In this document: one piece after another, positions 1 to 6,938 of the stretch
How positions within the stretch are numbered: the stretch's first letter is position 1
Layout of the letters: every line of letters begins with the position of its first letter
Assembly: GCA_902509725.1 (NCBI GenBank)
Contig: CABWYI010000015.1
Coordinates: forward strand, 1-17,650
Length of the DNA: 17,650 nt
DNA from: an uncultured Pelagibacteraceae bacterium
Lineage (GTDB): Bacteria > Pseudomonadota > Alphaproteobacteria > Pelagibacterales > Pelagibacteraceae
Direction: 5' to 3'
The notes under the pieces: generated by a model
Databases searched by the model: none
What the model was told of the DNA's origin: nothing
Seen by the model: only the letters and a program-made list of their open reading frames with translations
Made by a program: the position numbers and the translations under genes

Positions 1-17
1 TTATTACTAATCGTAGA

Positions 18-572
18 TTATTGTTCATTAGTTTTATATTTGTTGATTAATCTTATTTGGAAACCTGTAAAAATGAAAGTTAAAGGTAATAATCCCCACA
101 CTTTAAAATTTACCCAAAACTCTTCTGACTGCGTTCTCCATACTAACTCATTTAATATTGCAAGACCAAAGAAAAAATATATCCACCTTTTATTTAATAT
201 TTCCCAGCCTTTATCAGTTAAAGAAACTGATTTGCCCATTAGTTTTTTAAGTATCGGCTCATTAGCAAAATGTTTTCCAAAGATTAGCGCCAAACCAAAT
301 AAAATGTTTATTATTGTAGGCTTAATATAAATAAAAACTGGATTATTAAAATAAATAGTTAATCCACCAAAAAAAGTAATTAAAATTCCACTCAGTAAAG
401 GAACTTTTGGTATTTTTTTTTCTAAAAACCATATTACAGCTAATGCTATTATTGTCGCAATTATAAACGGTGGAATAGCAATTTTTAAATCTTTTCCACT
501 ATCGTAATAGTAGTAAAAAAAAATTATTAATGGTCCAAAATCAGTTAAAAACTTTAAAAATGATTTATTCAC
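18..572 (-). CDS. ispZ: YciB/IspZ family inner-membrane protein (septation protein A-like)
   Basis: A 184-residue, very hydrophobic protein with about five membrane segments. It carries family hallmarks: an N-terminal KFLTDFGPLIIFF, a central GKHFANEPILKKLMGK followed by LTDKGWEILNKRWIYFF, then LNELVWRTQSEEFWVNFKVWG and PLTFIF near the C terminus. Length matches the usual 175-200 residues. YciB/IspZ proteins sit in the inner membrane and are linked to cell envelope integrity and septation; no enzymatic activity is established. The start is GTG at 572-570; an ATG two bases upstream is in another frame and hits a stop at once. It is divergent from hspQ. In several alphaproteobacteria ispZ lies near cytochrome c maturation genes and ftsY, which fits the ccm genes downstream of hspQ here. 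Family assignment is firm; the precise role is not. Confidence 0.93.
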   Translation of the reverse strand: MNKSFLKFLTDFGPLIIFFYYYYDSGKDLKIAIPPFIIATIIALAVIWFLEKKIPKVPLLSGILITFFGGLTIYFNNPVFIYIKPTIINILFGLALIFGKHFANEPILKKLMGKSVSLTDKGWEILNKRWIYFFFGLAILNELVWRTQSEEFWVNFKVWGLLPLTFIFTGFQIRLINKYKTNEQ

Positions 573-625
573 ATCAAAGATATTAACATAAATAATATTT
601 TCATAGAAACTTTAAATTTTTCTTA

Positions 626-655
626 TTGATTTTTATATTTAAATACCCATACTAA
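626..655 (+). promoter_or_regulatory. Candidate promoter of hspQ (leaderless transcript possible)
   Basis: TTGATT at 626-631 resembles a -35 box. TACTAA at 650-655, 18 bases on, is a weak -10 box. Transcription would then start at about 661-662, at or beside the A of the hspQ ATG (661), giving a leaderless mRNA. No Shine-Dalgarno sequence precedes the ATG, which agrees. This is read by eye in AT-rich DNA, where chance matches are common. Confidence 0.3.
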
Positions 656-660
656 ATTGT

Positions 661-981
661 ATGCCAGTTCAAAAAGCTAAATTTTCAATAGGTGACATAG
701 TAAAACATAAACACTTTGAATTTAGAGGTGTAATATATGATGTAGATTTTGAATTTAATAATTCAGAGGAGTGGTATCAATCTATACCCAAGAATGTTAG
801 GCCTAGAAAAGATCAGCCATTTTATCATCTGTTGGCAGAAAATGATGAGATTACTTATGAGGCATATGTTTCTGAGCAAAATTTGTTGATGGATGACTCT
901 GATGAGCCAATAAAGCATCCGCTAATTGAAGAAATTTTTTCTGGCAAAAAAGGATCTGGTTACTTTAAACCATCAAACTGA
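661..981 (+). CDS. hspQ: Heat shock protein HspQ (YccV-like, hemimethylated-DNA-binding domain)
   Basis: A 106-residue soluble protein made almost entirely of one YccV/HspQ domain. Visible family elements are KFSIGDIVKHKHFEFRGVIYDVD near the N terminus, an NSEEWY segment, then RPRKDQPFYHLL, TYEAYVSEQNL and a C-terminal HPLIEEIFSG. Length is typical of the family. In Escherichia coli HspQ binds hemimethylated DNA and acts as a specificity factor for the Lon protease; those roles are carried over from the family. The ATG at 661 has no ribosome binding site, and a possible promoter would make it leaderless. It is the last gene before a 162-base spacer that holds a long inverted repeat, and seems to be transcribed separately from the ccm genes. 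Confidence 0.93.
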   Translation: MPVQKAKFSIGDIVKHKHFEFRGVIYDVDFEFNNSEEWYQSIPKNVRPRKDQPFYHLLAENDEITYEAYVSEQNLLMDDSDEPIKHPLIEEIFSGKKGSGYFKPSN

Positions 982-997
982 ATACAACCTTTTTTTT
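946..997 (+). terminator. Possible weak terminator of hspQ
   Basis: AAAAAAGG at 946-953 can pair with CCTTTTTT at 988-995. Inside it TGGTT (957-961) and AACCA (968-972) form a small 5-bp hairpin. An eight-T run (990-997) follows the hspQ stop. The stem is weak and partly within the coding sequence, so this is a low-confidence terminator. Confidence 0.25.
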
Positions 998-1034
998 AAC
1001 ACATTCTGCTCAAATCTTAGACACAGCTCTTATC

Positions 1035-1040
1035 TATAAT
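1035..1040 (+). promoter_or_regulatory. Candidate -10 box in front of the ccm leader hairpin
   Basis: A perfect TATAAT lies at 1035-1040. It would place the transcription start at about 1047, the first base before the inverted repeat at 1048-1111, so the transcript would begin with the hairpin. No convincing -35 box is seen 16-18 bases upstream. The agreement in position is the main support. Confidence 0.3.
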
Positions 1041-1047
1041 AAATTAA

Positions 1048-1111
1048 TTCTGATCAAGGATGTTTATTTAAGACCCTTCGTTATTATCTCCCTCTACATT
1101 CTTGATCAGAA
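1048..1111 (+). ncRNA. Long hairpin in the ccmC leader (structured leader or small RNA candidate)
   Basis: The left arm 1048-1063 (TTCTGATCAAGGATGT) is the reverse complement of the right arm 1096-1111 except for one G-T wobble pair, giving a 16-bp stem. The loop is 32 bases (1064-1095) and pyrimidine-rich, with TCTCCCTCT at 1087-1095. No T-run follows on the plus strand, so it does not look like a terminator. It ends 32 bases before the preferred ccmC start. It may be a 5' leader structure controlling the ccm operon, or a small RNA. I do not recognise it as a known RNA family. Confidence 0.45.
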
Positions 1112-1143
1112 AACAATTTCATACTAAAAATCAATATATAAAA

Positions 1144-1851
1144 ATGTTTGAATATTTAAAACCTAATAAAATTTTTGTAATATCTTCAAAAGCTCCTAAG
1201 TATGTTTTATTTTTATTCATAATAGTTGTTTCAATTGGATTATCTGAGGCATTAATATTTTCACCAGAGGACTATAAACAAAGTCATTCGGTAAGGATAA
1301 TGTATGTGCATGTACCAGCTGCTTGGATTACACTAGGAATTTTTTCTGGTGTTACTTTTTTATCAATTTTTGGGTATGTCACAAAGATTAAGAATTTTTT
1401 TTTAATTGCAAAAAGTCTTGCTCCATCAGGATTTGTATTTAACGTGGTAGCTTTAGTTACAGGATCGATCTGGGGAAAACCAACTTGGGGAACTTGGTGG
1501 GCATGGGATGCAAGAATTACCTCAATGCTAATTTTAGCATTATTTTATTTAATATATTTATTAGCCTGGAGGATTTTTGAAGATAAAGAGCAAGTTTTTA
1601 AAATAACATCTATAATTGCAGTTGTGGGTGCAATGAATGTTCCGGTAATAAAATATTCAGTTGAATGGTGGAATACACTTCATCAACCTGCTTCTATAAA
1701 TATTCTATCTAAATCATCTATACATACTTCTATGTTGTTCCCATTAATGATTATGACTGCGGCATTTGCCCTATTTTCTCTACTTATTTTTTTAATGAAA
1801 TATAATACAGAACTGATAAAAATTAAAAATAAAGGCTTAGATAGATTATGA
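1144..1851 (+). CDS. ccmC: Heme exporter/heme lyase component CcmC
   Basis: CcmC, about 235 residues with six expected membrane segments, belongs to the heme-handling protein family. With CcmD it attaches heme to the periplasmic chaperone CcmE. The tryptophan-rich heme-contact loop WGTWWAWDAR is at about residues 115-124, and the two family histidines are seen at H56 (YVHVPAAW) and H180 (WWNTLHQPAS), close to H60 and H184 of the E. coli protein. I chose the ATG at 1144. The frame stays open to a TTG at 1102, but that adds 14 polar residues encoded inside the upstream hairpin. It heads a packed ccmCDEFGH run and overlaps ccmD by four bases (ATGA). The ABC-type partners ccmA and ccmB are not in the window. 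Confidence 0.95.
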   Translation: MFEYLKPNKIFVISSKAPKYVLFLFIIVVSIGLSEALIFSPEDYKQSHSVRIMYVHVPAAWITLGIFSGVTFLSIFGYVTKIKNFFLIAKSLAPSGFVFNVVALVTGSIWGKPTWGTWWAWDARITSMLILALFYLIYLLAWRIFEDKEQVFKITSIIAVVGAMNVPVIKYSVEWWNTLHQPASINILSKSSIHTSMLFPLMIMTAAFALFSLLIFLMKYNTELIKIKNKGLDRL

Positions 1852-2072
1852 ATGATTTATTATTAATGAATGGATATGGCTTATATGTATGGTCAGCTTT
1901 TATTTTCACTTTTTTTAGCTTCACTTTACTTTATATTGTAACAAGATCTCAGTTATTAAAGGAAAGAAAAAAGTTTTTTGTTAAATTTGGAAGCTTGAAT
2001 GTTGAAAAAGCTACTTTTGCAAAAAACCAAAGCATTAATAGAGAAATTTTATCCAATTATCAGAAAATTTAA
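1848..2072 (+). CDS. ccmD: Heme exporter protein CcmD
   Basis: A 74-residue protein with one membrane helix. The conserved start of the family is visible as [16 protein letters not shown] at about residues 8-23, followed by the rest of the helix and a basic stretch ([11 protein letters not shown]). CcmD is a small adaptor that helps release heme-loaded CcmE from the CcmABC complex. The C-terminal half beyond residue 45 is a polar tail, somewhat longer than in many CcmD proteins. Its ATG at 1848 overlaps the ccmC stop codon (ATGA), which suggests translational coupling. Assignment rests on the GYGxYVW motif, size and position between ccmC and ccmE. Confidence 0.88.
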   Translation: MNDLLLMNGYGLYVWSAFIFTFFSFTLLYIVTRSQLLKERKKFFVKFGSLNVEKATFAKNQSINREILSNYQKI

Positions 2073-2080
2073 CTTTTTTC

Positions 2081-2500
2081 ATGTATGGTCGTAAAGTTAA
2101 ATTTAGATTTTTTTTTATTATATTAATAATTATAGTCACTATCTTATCAGTTTTTTTAATCTTAAAATCTTTGGATGATAATGTTTTATATTTTCAATCT
2201 CCTTCTGAAATAAAAAATTTATCAAGCCTAAATGAAAAGAAAATTAGAGTTGGCGGTATGGTAAAAAAAAATTCAATACTCATAAATGCTCAAAATATCA
2301 ATTTTGTTATTACTGATTTTAAAAATGAGATAAACGTAATTTATTCAGGCGCTATACCAAACTTATTTGAGGAAGAAAAAGGTGTTGTTGCCGAGGGGTA
2401 TTTAAAAGATAAAAATTTTTTTTTAGCGACAAAAATTTTAGCTAAACATGATGAAAATTACATGCCCCCAGAAGTTAAAGCTGCTTTAGAGGAGAAGTAA
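2081..2500 (+). CDS. ccmE: Cytochrome c-type biogenesis heme chaperone CcmE
   Basis: A 139-residue periplasmic heme chaperone with an N-terminal anchor (about residues 8-29) after a short basic stretch. The rest is the small beta-barrel OB-fold domain, with [13 protein letters not shown] at about residues 54-66. The heme-binding motif [12 protein letters not shown] is intact: H123 is the covalent heme attachment residue and Y127 the nearby axial ligand, corresponding to H130 and Y134 in E. coli. CcmE accepts heme from CcmC/D and carries it to CcmF/H. The gene starts 8 bases after ccmD and ends 3 bases before ccmF. No residue needed for function appears to be missing. Confidence 0.96.
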   Translation: MYGRKVKFRFFFIILIIIVTILSVFLILKSLDDNVLYFQSPSEIKNLSSLNEKKIRVGGMVKKNSILINAQNINFVITDFKNEINVIYSGAIPNLFEEEKGVVAEGYLKDKNFFLATKILAKHDENYMPPEVKAALEEK

Positions 2501-2503
2501 ATT

Positions 2504-4381
2504 GTGGTAAATTTAATTGGATATAACTCTTTAGTAATAAGTTCTTTAATATCTATTTTAATTGTTTTTTTTTCTATTAAAAATTTCAGAGATATTAAAT
2601 TAATTGATACTAAAATAATATCTTTAGTTTTTTTACAGTTTTTTTTAGTTGTTGTAAGTTTTTTTTGTTTAATCATATCTTTCATAAAATCAGATTTTAG
2701 TAATGAAACAGTTTTTAATCATTCACATACTACAACACCTTTATTTTATAAAATTTCCGGCACCTGGGGAAATCATGAAGGAAGTTTATTATTATGGTTG
2801 CTAGTACTAACATTATTTATTTTCTTATTTTTATTAAAATCTAATGATCAACCAAAACAATACAGGATCTTAACACTTTTATTTCAGCAAATAATCATAA
2901 TTGGTTTTTTTATTTTTTTGATAAAAACGTCAAATCCGTTTAACTTTATTTTTCCTATTCCAAAAGAAGGCCTAGGACTTAATCCGATTTTACAAGATCC
3001 TGCATTAGCAATACATCCGCCAATTTTATACTTAGGATATGTTGGTTCATCAATTATTTTTTCTTCTGCTTTAGCAGCTACAACATTAGATGGTATTTCA
3101 AAAAAATGGGCTCATCACATTAAAAATTGGGTCTTAGTTTCATGGATTTTTTTAACTATTGGAATTTCACTTGGTTCCATTTGGGCATATTATGAGTTGG
3201 GTTGGGGTGGTTTTTGGTTTTGGGACCCTGTAGAAAATGTTTCATTAATGCCCTGGTTGGCATTAACAACATTGTTTCATTGTATTTTAGTATTAGAAAA
3301 AAGATTTATGTTAAATTCTTGGGTAGTAATTCTGTCTATCTCAACTTTTACTTTAAGTATGTGTGGAACTTTTTTAGTTAGATCAGGTATTCTAAACTCA
3401 GTCCATACTTTTGCAAACGATCCAGATAGAGGAATGTTTATCTTGATTTTTTTATTTACTTTAATTTTTCTCTCTCTTTTTATATTTTTCTTTTTTAATA
3501 AATTTGAAAATCAAAAGATTAACTCTTTCTTTATGTTAAGTAAGGAAACTTCGATCTTAATAAATAATTGGTTTATGATGTATTTTTTAACAGTTGTATT
3601 AATTGGCACAATTTATCCAATATTTTTAGAAGTTGTCACTTCTGAAAAAATATCTGTAGGCCCACCTTTTTATCAAAAATTGATAATTCCTTTTTTAGTC
3701 CCTTTTTTATTTGCTATGGCTATTGGTCCAAATTTAAAATGGATTAAATCAGATATAAGAAATAAAAAATATTTGGTTTTATTTCTTATTATTTCATTCT
3801 TATTATCCTTTTTAATCATAAGAAGTTTAGAAATAAATTTTTTGATTAATACAATTTTAGTGACATCAGCTTTTTATTTATTTTTAGTAACATCAAAAGA
3901 TTTTTTAAGTAGTAAATTTAAAAATATATCTCAAAATTTAGCACATTTTAGTTTTAGTATGCTTATATTAAGCATTCTATTTAACAACATTTTTTCCACA
4001 GAAATAATTACAAATTTAAAAATTGGTGAAACCTTTGAGGGAAAAGAGTTTAAAATAATATTTGAAAGCGTAGATCAAAAGAACGAGCAAAATTACAATT
4101 CATTCATCGGCAACTTCAAAATAGAGGATCATAATGGTGTTATTGATTTTTTAAAGCCTGAGTTGAGAATATATAACCAGCCAAATATTGTAACAAGTGA
4201 AGCTGATATAAAAACAAATTTGTTTACTGATAAATTTATAACAATTAACTTAGTTCAGAATCAAGAATATTTTAATGTACGATATCAAATCAAACCATTC
4301 ATGATTTTGATTTGGTTTTCAGCTTTACTGATGGGCATTAGTGGAATTTTGGGTATTTATAAAAAAAGATATGAGACTTAG
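2504..4381 (+). CDS. ccmF: Cytochrome c heme lyase subunit CcmF
   Basis: A 625-residue polytopic membrane protein, near the usual 640-660, that joins heme to the CXXCH motif of apocytochrome c in the periplasm. The WWD-type heme loop WGGFWFWDPVEN is at about residues 234-245. Conserved histidines flank it at H171 (AIHPPILYLGY) and H259 (LTTLFH). The early motif GTWGNHEGSLLLW is near residues 86-98. The start is GTG at 2504, supported by AGGAG ten bases upstream, one of the few clear ribosome binding sites here. A large, less conserved periplasmic domain lies in the C-terminal third, followed by a last membrane helix. The 3' end overlaps ccmG by 11 bases with the preferred ccmG start. Confidence 0.96.
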   Translation: MVNLIGYNSLVISSLISILIVFFSIKNFRDIKLIDTKIISLVFLQFFLVVVSFFCLIISFIKSDFSNETVFNHSHTTTPLFYKISGTWGNHEGSLLLWLLVLTLFIFLFLLKSNDQPKQYRILTLLFQQIIIIGFFIFLIKTSNPFNFIFPIPKEGLGLNPILQDPALAIHPPILYLGYVGSSIIFSSALAATTLDGISKKWAHHIKNWVLVSWIFLTIGISLGSIWAYYELGWGGFWFWDPVENVSLMPWLALTTLFHCILVLEKRFMLNSWVVILSISTFTLSMCGTFLVRSGILNSVHTFANDPDRGMFILIFLFTLIFLSLFIFFFFNKFENQKINSFFMLSKETSILINNWFMMYFLTVVLIGTIYPIFLEVVTSEKISVGPPFYQKLIIPFLVPFLFAMAIGPNLKWIKSDIRNKKYLVLFLIISFLLSFLIIRSLEINFLINTILVTSAFYLFLVTSKDFLSSKFKNISQNLAHFSFSMLILSILFNNIFSTEIITNLKIGETFEGKEFKIIFESVDQKNEQNYNSFIGNFKIEDHNGVIDFLKPELRIYNQPNIVTSEADIKTNLFTDKFITINLVQNQEYFNVRYQIKPFMILIWFSALLMGISGILGIYKKRYET

Positions 4382-4889
4382 AATTTCAATTTCTATCATA
4401 ATCTTAATTTTTGTTTTAGTTTTTTTAATTTTTTACAAAGGATTAAAAAATTCTAATATTTATATTCCAACAATGAAAACAGAAACGAGTATACCAATAT
4501 TTAATGCAATATCTTTTGATAAAAATGAAATATTAAGTTCACAAAAAATTTTTGATGGTAATCAGTATTATTTAGTAAATATATGGGCCTCATGGTGTGC
4601 TCCTTGTAGGGATGAACACCTCTTCCTTATGAAATTAAGTAATAAAAAAAATATAGAAATAATTGGACTTAATTATAAAGACAAAAAAGGAAACGCTAGA
4701 TCTTTTTTAAAAGAATTAGACAACCCTTATAAAAAAATTCTTTTAGACGAAGACGGAACTATTGCAATAGAATGGGGAGCATACGGAGTTCCCGAGTCTT
4801 TTTTGATACATAAAAATATGATTATAAAAAGGATTGTTGGGCCAATTGATGACACCTCATTTCAAAAAATAAAAGAGATTATTAAATGA
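4371..4889 (+). CDS. ccmG: Periplasmic thiol:disulfide oxidoreductase CcmG (DsbE)
   Basis: A 172-residue membrane-anchored thioredoxin-fold protein. An N-terminal helix (about residues 4-22) is followed by a periplasmic domain with the redox motif WASWCAPCRDE (C76, C79) and the cis-proline region YGVPESFLI. CcmG keeps the cysteines of apocytochrome c reduced, with CcmH, before heme ligation; electrons normally come from CcdA/DsbD, not seen in this window. I chose the ATG at 4371. The frame is open to a GTG at 4341, but that would overlap ccmF by 41 bases and add ten residues ahead of a start that already gives a normal basic N terminus. It overlaps ccmH through ATGA. Confidence 0.95.
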   Translation: MRLRISISIIILIFVLVFLIFYKGLKNSNIYIPTMKTETSIPIFNAISFDKNEILSSQKIFDGNQYYLVNIWASWCAPCRDEHLFLMKLSNKKNIEIIGLNYKDKKGNARSFLKELDNPYKKILLDEDGTIAIEWGAYGVPESFLIHKNMIIKRIVGPIDDTSFQKIKEIIK

Positions 4890-5251
4890 AATTTTTGAAA
4901 TATTTAATATTAATAATTTTTATAATTATTCTGAATCAAAATATTTCTTATGCTGAAAACTCACATACTAAAATTACCAAAAATTTAAGATGTTTGATTT
5001 GTCAAGGGCAGTCTGTGTATGATTCTGATTCTGAATTTGCTAATAGCCTAAAATTATTAGTAAAAAAGAAATTAGACGAAGGTAAAGATGAAAAACAAAT
5101 TTATGAATTTTTAAAAAATAAGTACGGGAATTGGATTTTATATGATCCAGAATTTGACAAAAATACGTATTTTCTTTGGTTATTACCTATATTGATATTT
5201 ATATTTGGTGGTGTGATAATATATAAATTATTTATTATAAAAAAAAACTAA
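4886..5251 (+). CDS. ccmH: Cytochrome c maturation protein CcmH (CcmL-type, short form)
   Basis: A 121-residue short CcmH, also called CcmL. A signal peptide ends near SYA (residue 23). The redox motif LRCLICQGQSVYDSDS follows, with C36 and C39. A helical segment ends at KYGNWILYDPEF, and a C-terminal membrane anchor (YFLWLLPILIFIFGG) follows. The protein reduces or holds apocytochrome c thiols and works with CcmF and CcmG. It lacks the TPR-containing CcmI domain fused to CcmH in E. coli, and no ccmI follows, since the next gene encodes an outer-membrane enzyme. Start at ATG 4886, overlapping the ccmG stop by four bases. Confidence 0.94.
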   Translation: MKFLKYLILIIFIIILNQNISYAENSHTKITKNLRCLICQGQSVYDSDSEFANSLKLLVKKKLDEGKDEKQIYEFLKNKYGNWILYDPEFDKNTYFLWLLPILIFIFGGVIIYKLFIIKKN

Positions 5252-5264
5252 GTATATTTTATAC

Positions 5265-5777
5265 ATGATATTAAAAAAAATTTATTTAATAAGTTTATTT
5301 TTATTTTTAGGCCTACCACTTTCGGCTGAGGAATTAAAAATAGATGAAAGCAATAATGAATTTAATGTGTACACTGGAATGTTTGATTTTAGTGATGATG
5401 GTAAGAGATCAACATTGATTGGATTTCAACATCAAAACGAAAATCTTAACAGAGATACATTTTTAGGGAATCTTTCACCAATAACAGGCGCAATGATTAC
5501 AGCTGATAATGCAACATATTTTTACACAGGTGTACAAGCACATTATAAAATTGGATCATTAAATCTGACACCAAGTTTTACACCGGGATATTACAATGAG
5601 GGTAACGGAAAAGATCTTGGTCATGCTTTAGAATTTAAAAGTGAAGTTCAACTTTCTCTAGAATTGCCAAAAAATAGTCAGCTTGGTTTTTCCTATAATC
5701 ATTTATCAAACGCAAGCTTAGGAGATAAAAATCCTGGGGCAAATAGTTATATGTTTAATTTTCTTAAAAAATTTTAA
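5265..5777 (+). CDS. PagL-like acyloxyacyl hydrolase (lipid A 3-O-deacylase family)
   Basis: A 170-residue protein with a clear signal peptide (cleavage likely after LPLSA, residue 21) and an alternating beta-barrel pattern ending in phenylalanine, typical of outer-membrane proteins. The C-terminal motif YNHLSNASLGDKNPGANSY matches the PagL family: H146 and S148 correspond to the catalytic His-x-Ser pair. From memory, Pseudomonas PagL has a glutamate 14 residues after the histidine; here that position is N160, a variant I believe occurs in many distant members. The family removes the 3-position acyl chain of lipid A. The gene starts 13 bases after ccmH and ends 9 bases before the next, so it is probably co-transcribed, though with no obvious functional link. 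Family membership is fairly sure, activity less so. Confidence 0.8.
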   Translation: MILKKIYLISLFLFLGLPLSAEELKIDESNNEFNVYTGMFDFSDDGKRSTLIGFQHQNENLNRDTFLGNLSPITGAMITADNATYFYTGVQAHYKIGSLNLTPSFTPGYYNEGNGKDLGHALEFKSEVQLSLELPKNSQLGFSYNHLSNASLGDKNPGANSYMFNFLKKF

Positions 5778-5786
5778 ATTTACCTA

Positions 5787-6938
5787 ATGAATTTAAAAAA
5801 CTGTCACAATTTTAGTGATTTTCGAAAACTAGCCAAACAAAAATTACCGTCACCGATTTTTCATTATATTGACGGAGCTGCTGATGATGAAATTACTTAT
5901 GCTAGAAACACAAGTGCTTTTGATGATGTAGATTTAGTGCCAAATGTTTTAAGAGGAGTAGAAAGTGTCGATTTATCAACTACAATTTTTGGTAAAAAAC
6001 TTGACTTACCTTTTTATTTAGCGCCCACAGCTCTTCAAAGACTATTTCACTATGATGGTGAAAGAGCAGTTGGAAAAGCAGCTCAAAAATTTAATACAAT
6101 GTTTGGTGTTTCAGCTTTAGCAACTGTAAGCGTAGAAGAAATATCATCTATGATACAAACTCCTAAAATGTTTCAATTTTATTTTCATAAAGATAGAGGC
6201 TTAAATGATTCTTGTTTAGAAAGAGCTAAAGCCGCTAAGTTTGATGTAATGGCTTTAACTGTTGATACAATAACAGGGGGTAATCGTGAAAGAGATTTAA
6301 GAACTGGTTTTACCTCGCCGCCTAAACTAACATTATCTAGCTTGTTTAGTTTTGCTGCAAAACCAATGTGGGGAATAAATTATCTAACAAAAGGAAAATT
6401 TGAACTGCCACACCTTCAAGATTACGTGCAAGAAGGTACAAACACAAATACTTCAATAGGAAATTATTTTTCTACTATGCTAGATCAATCAATGAATTGG
6501 AAGGATGCTGAAAAACTTTGTGCTCAATGGGGAGGTCACTTTGCATTAAAGGGAGTAATGAGTGTTGAAGATGCTAAAAGAGCAGTAGATATTGGATGCA
6601 CTGGTATAATGGTTTCAAATCATGGAGGCAGACAGTTAGATGGTTCAAGATCACCATTTGATCAACTTGCGGAGATTGTTGATGCTGTTGGTGACAAGCT
6701 TGATGTGATTTGCGAAGGTGGTATTCATAGAGGAACACATATGCTCAAGGCATTGTCACTTGGAGCAAAAGCTTGTTCAGGAGGAAGACTTTATTTGTAT
6801 GCTTTAGCTGCCGCAGGGCAGGCTGGAGTTGAGAGAGCTTTAGGTCAATACAAAGCTGAGCTCGAGAGAGGTATGAAATTAATGGGTTGTACAAAAATAA
6901 GCGATCTCAAAAGAAGCAATTTAAGATTTAGAAAATAA
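5787..6938 (+). CDS. FMN-dependent alpha-hydroxyacid dehydrogenase, copy 1 (LldD/glycolate oxidase family)
   Basis: A 383-residue TIM-barrel flavoenzyme that should oxidise an L-2-hydroxy acid (lactate, glycolate or similar) to the 2-oxo acid, passing electrons to quinone or oxygen. Seen: N-terminal HYIDGAADDE (Y27), FYFHKDR with Y132, K255 in ALKGVMS, and the catalytic SNHGGRQLDGSRSP with H279 and R282. The FMN-phosphate region departs from consensus: the usual DGGxR reads EGGIH at 310-314, so the arginine is histidine, while GR at 333-334 is kept. It overlaps copy 2 by one base (TAATG) and begins 9 bases after the PagL-like gene. The two copies align without gaps and are about 58% identical by hand count (221 of 383). 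Substrate cannot be fixed from sequence alone. Confidence 0.9.
   Translation: MNLKNCHNFSDFRKLAKQKLPSPIFHYIDGAADDEITYARNTSAFDDVDLVPNVLRGVESVDLSTTIFGKKLDLPFYLAPTALQRLFHYDGERAVGKAAQKFNTMFGVSALATVSVEEISSMIQTPKMFQFYFHKDRGLNDSCLERAKAAKFDVMALTVDTITGGNRERDLRTGFTSPPKLTLSSLFSFAAKPMWGINYLTKGKFELPHLQDYVQEGTNTNTSIGNYFSTMLDQSMNWKDAEKLCAQWGGHFALKGVMSVEDAKRAVDIGCTGIMVSNHGGRQLDGSRSPFDQLAEIVDAVGDKLDVICEGGIHRGTHMLKALSLGAKACSGGRLYLYALAAAGQAGVERALGQYKAELERGMKLMGCTKISDLKRSNLRFRK

Noticed and set aside
40..330. Open frame on the plus strand opposite ispZ
   Set aside because: Entirely antisense to a clear YciB/IspZ gene, with no recognisable domain.
1102..1143. Extended ccmC start at the TTG at 1102
   Set aside because: It adds 14 polar residues coded partly by the right arm of the hairpin and has no ribosome binding site; the ATG at 1144 gives a protein of the usual length.
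2458..2685. Minus-strand open frame opposite ccmE/ccmF
   Set aside because: Low-complexity lysine-rich product from AT-rich DNA, antisense to well-supported genes.
4341..4370. Extended ccmG start at the GTG at 4341
   Set aside because: It would lengthen the overlap with ccmF to 41 bases; the ATG at 4371 gives a standard signal-anchor N terminus.
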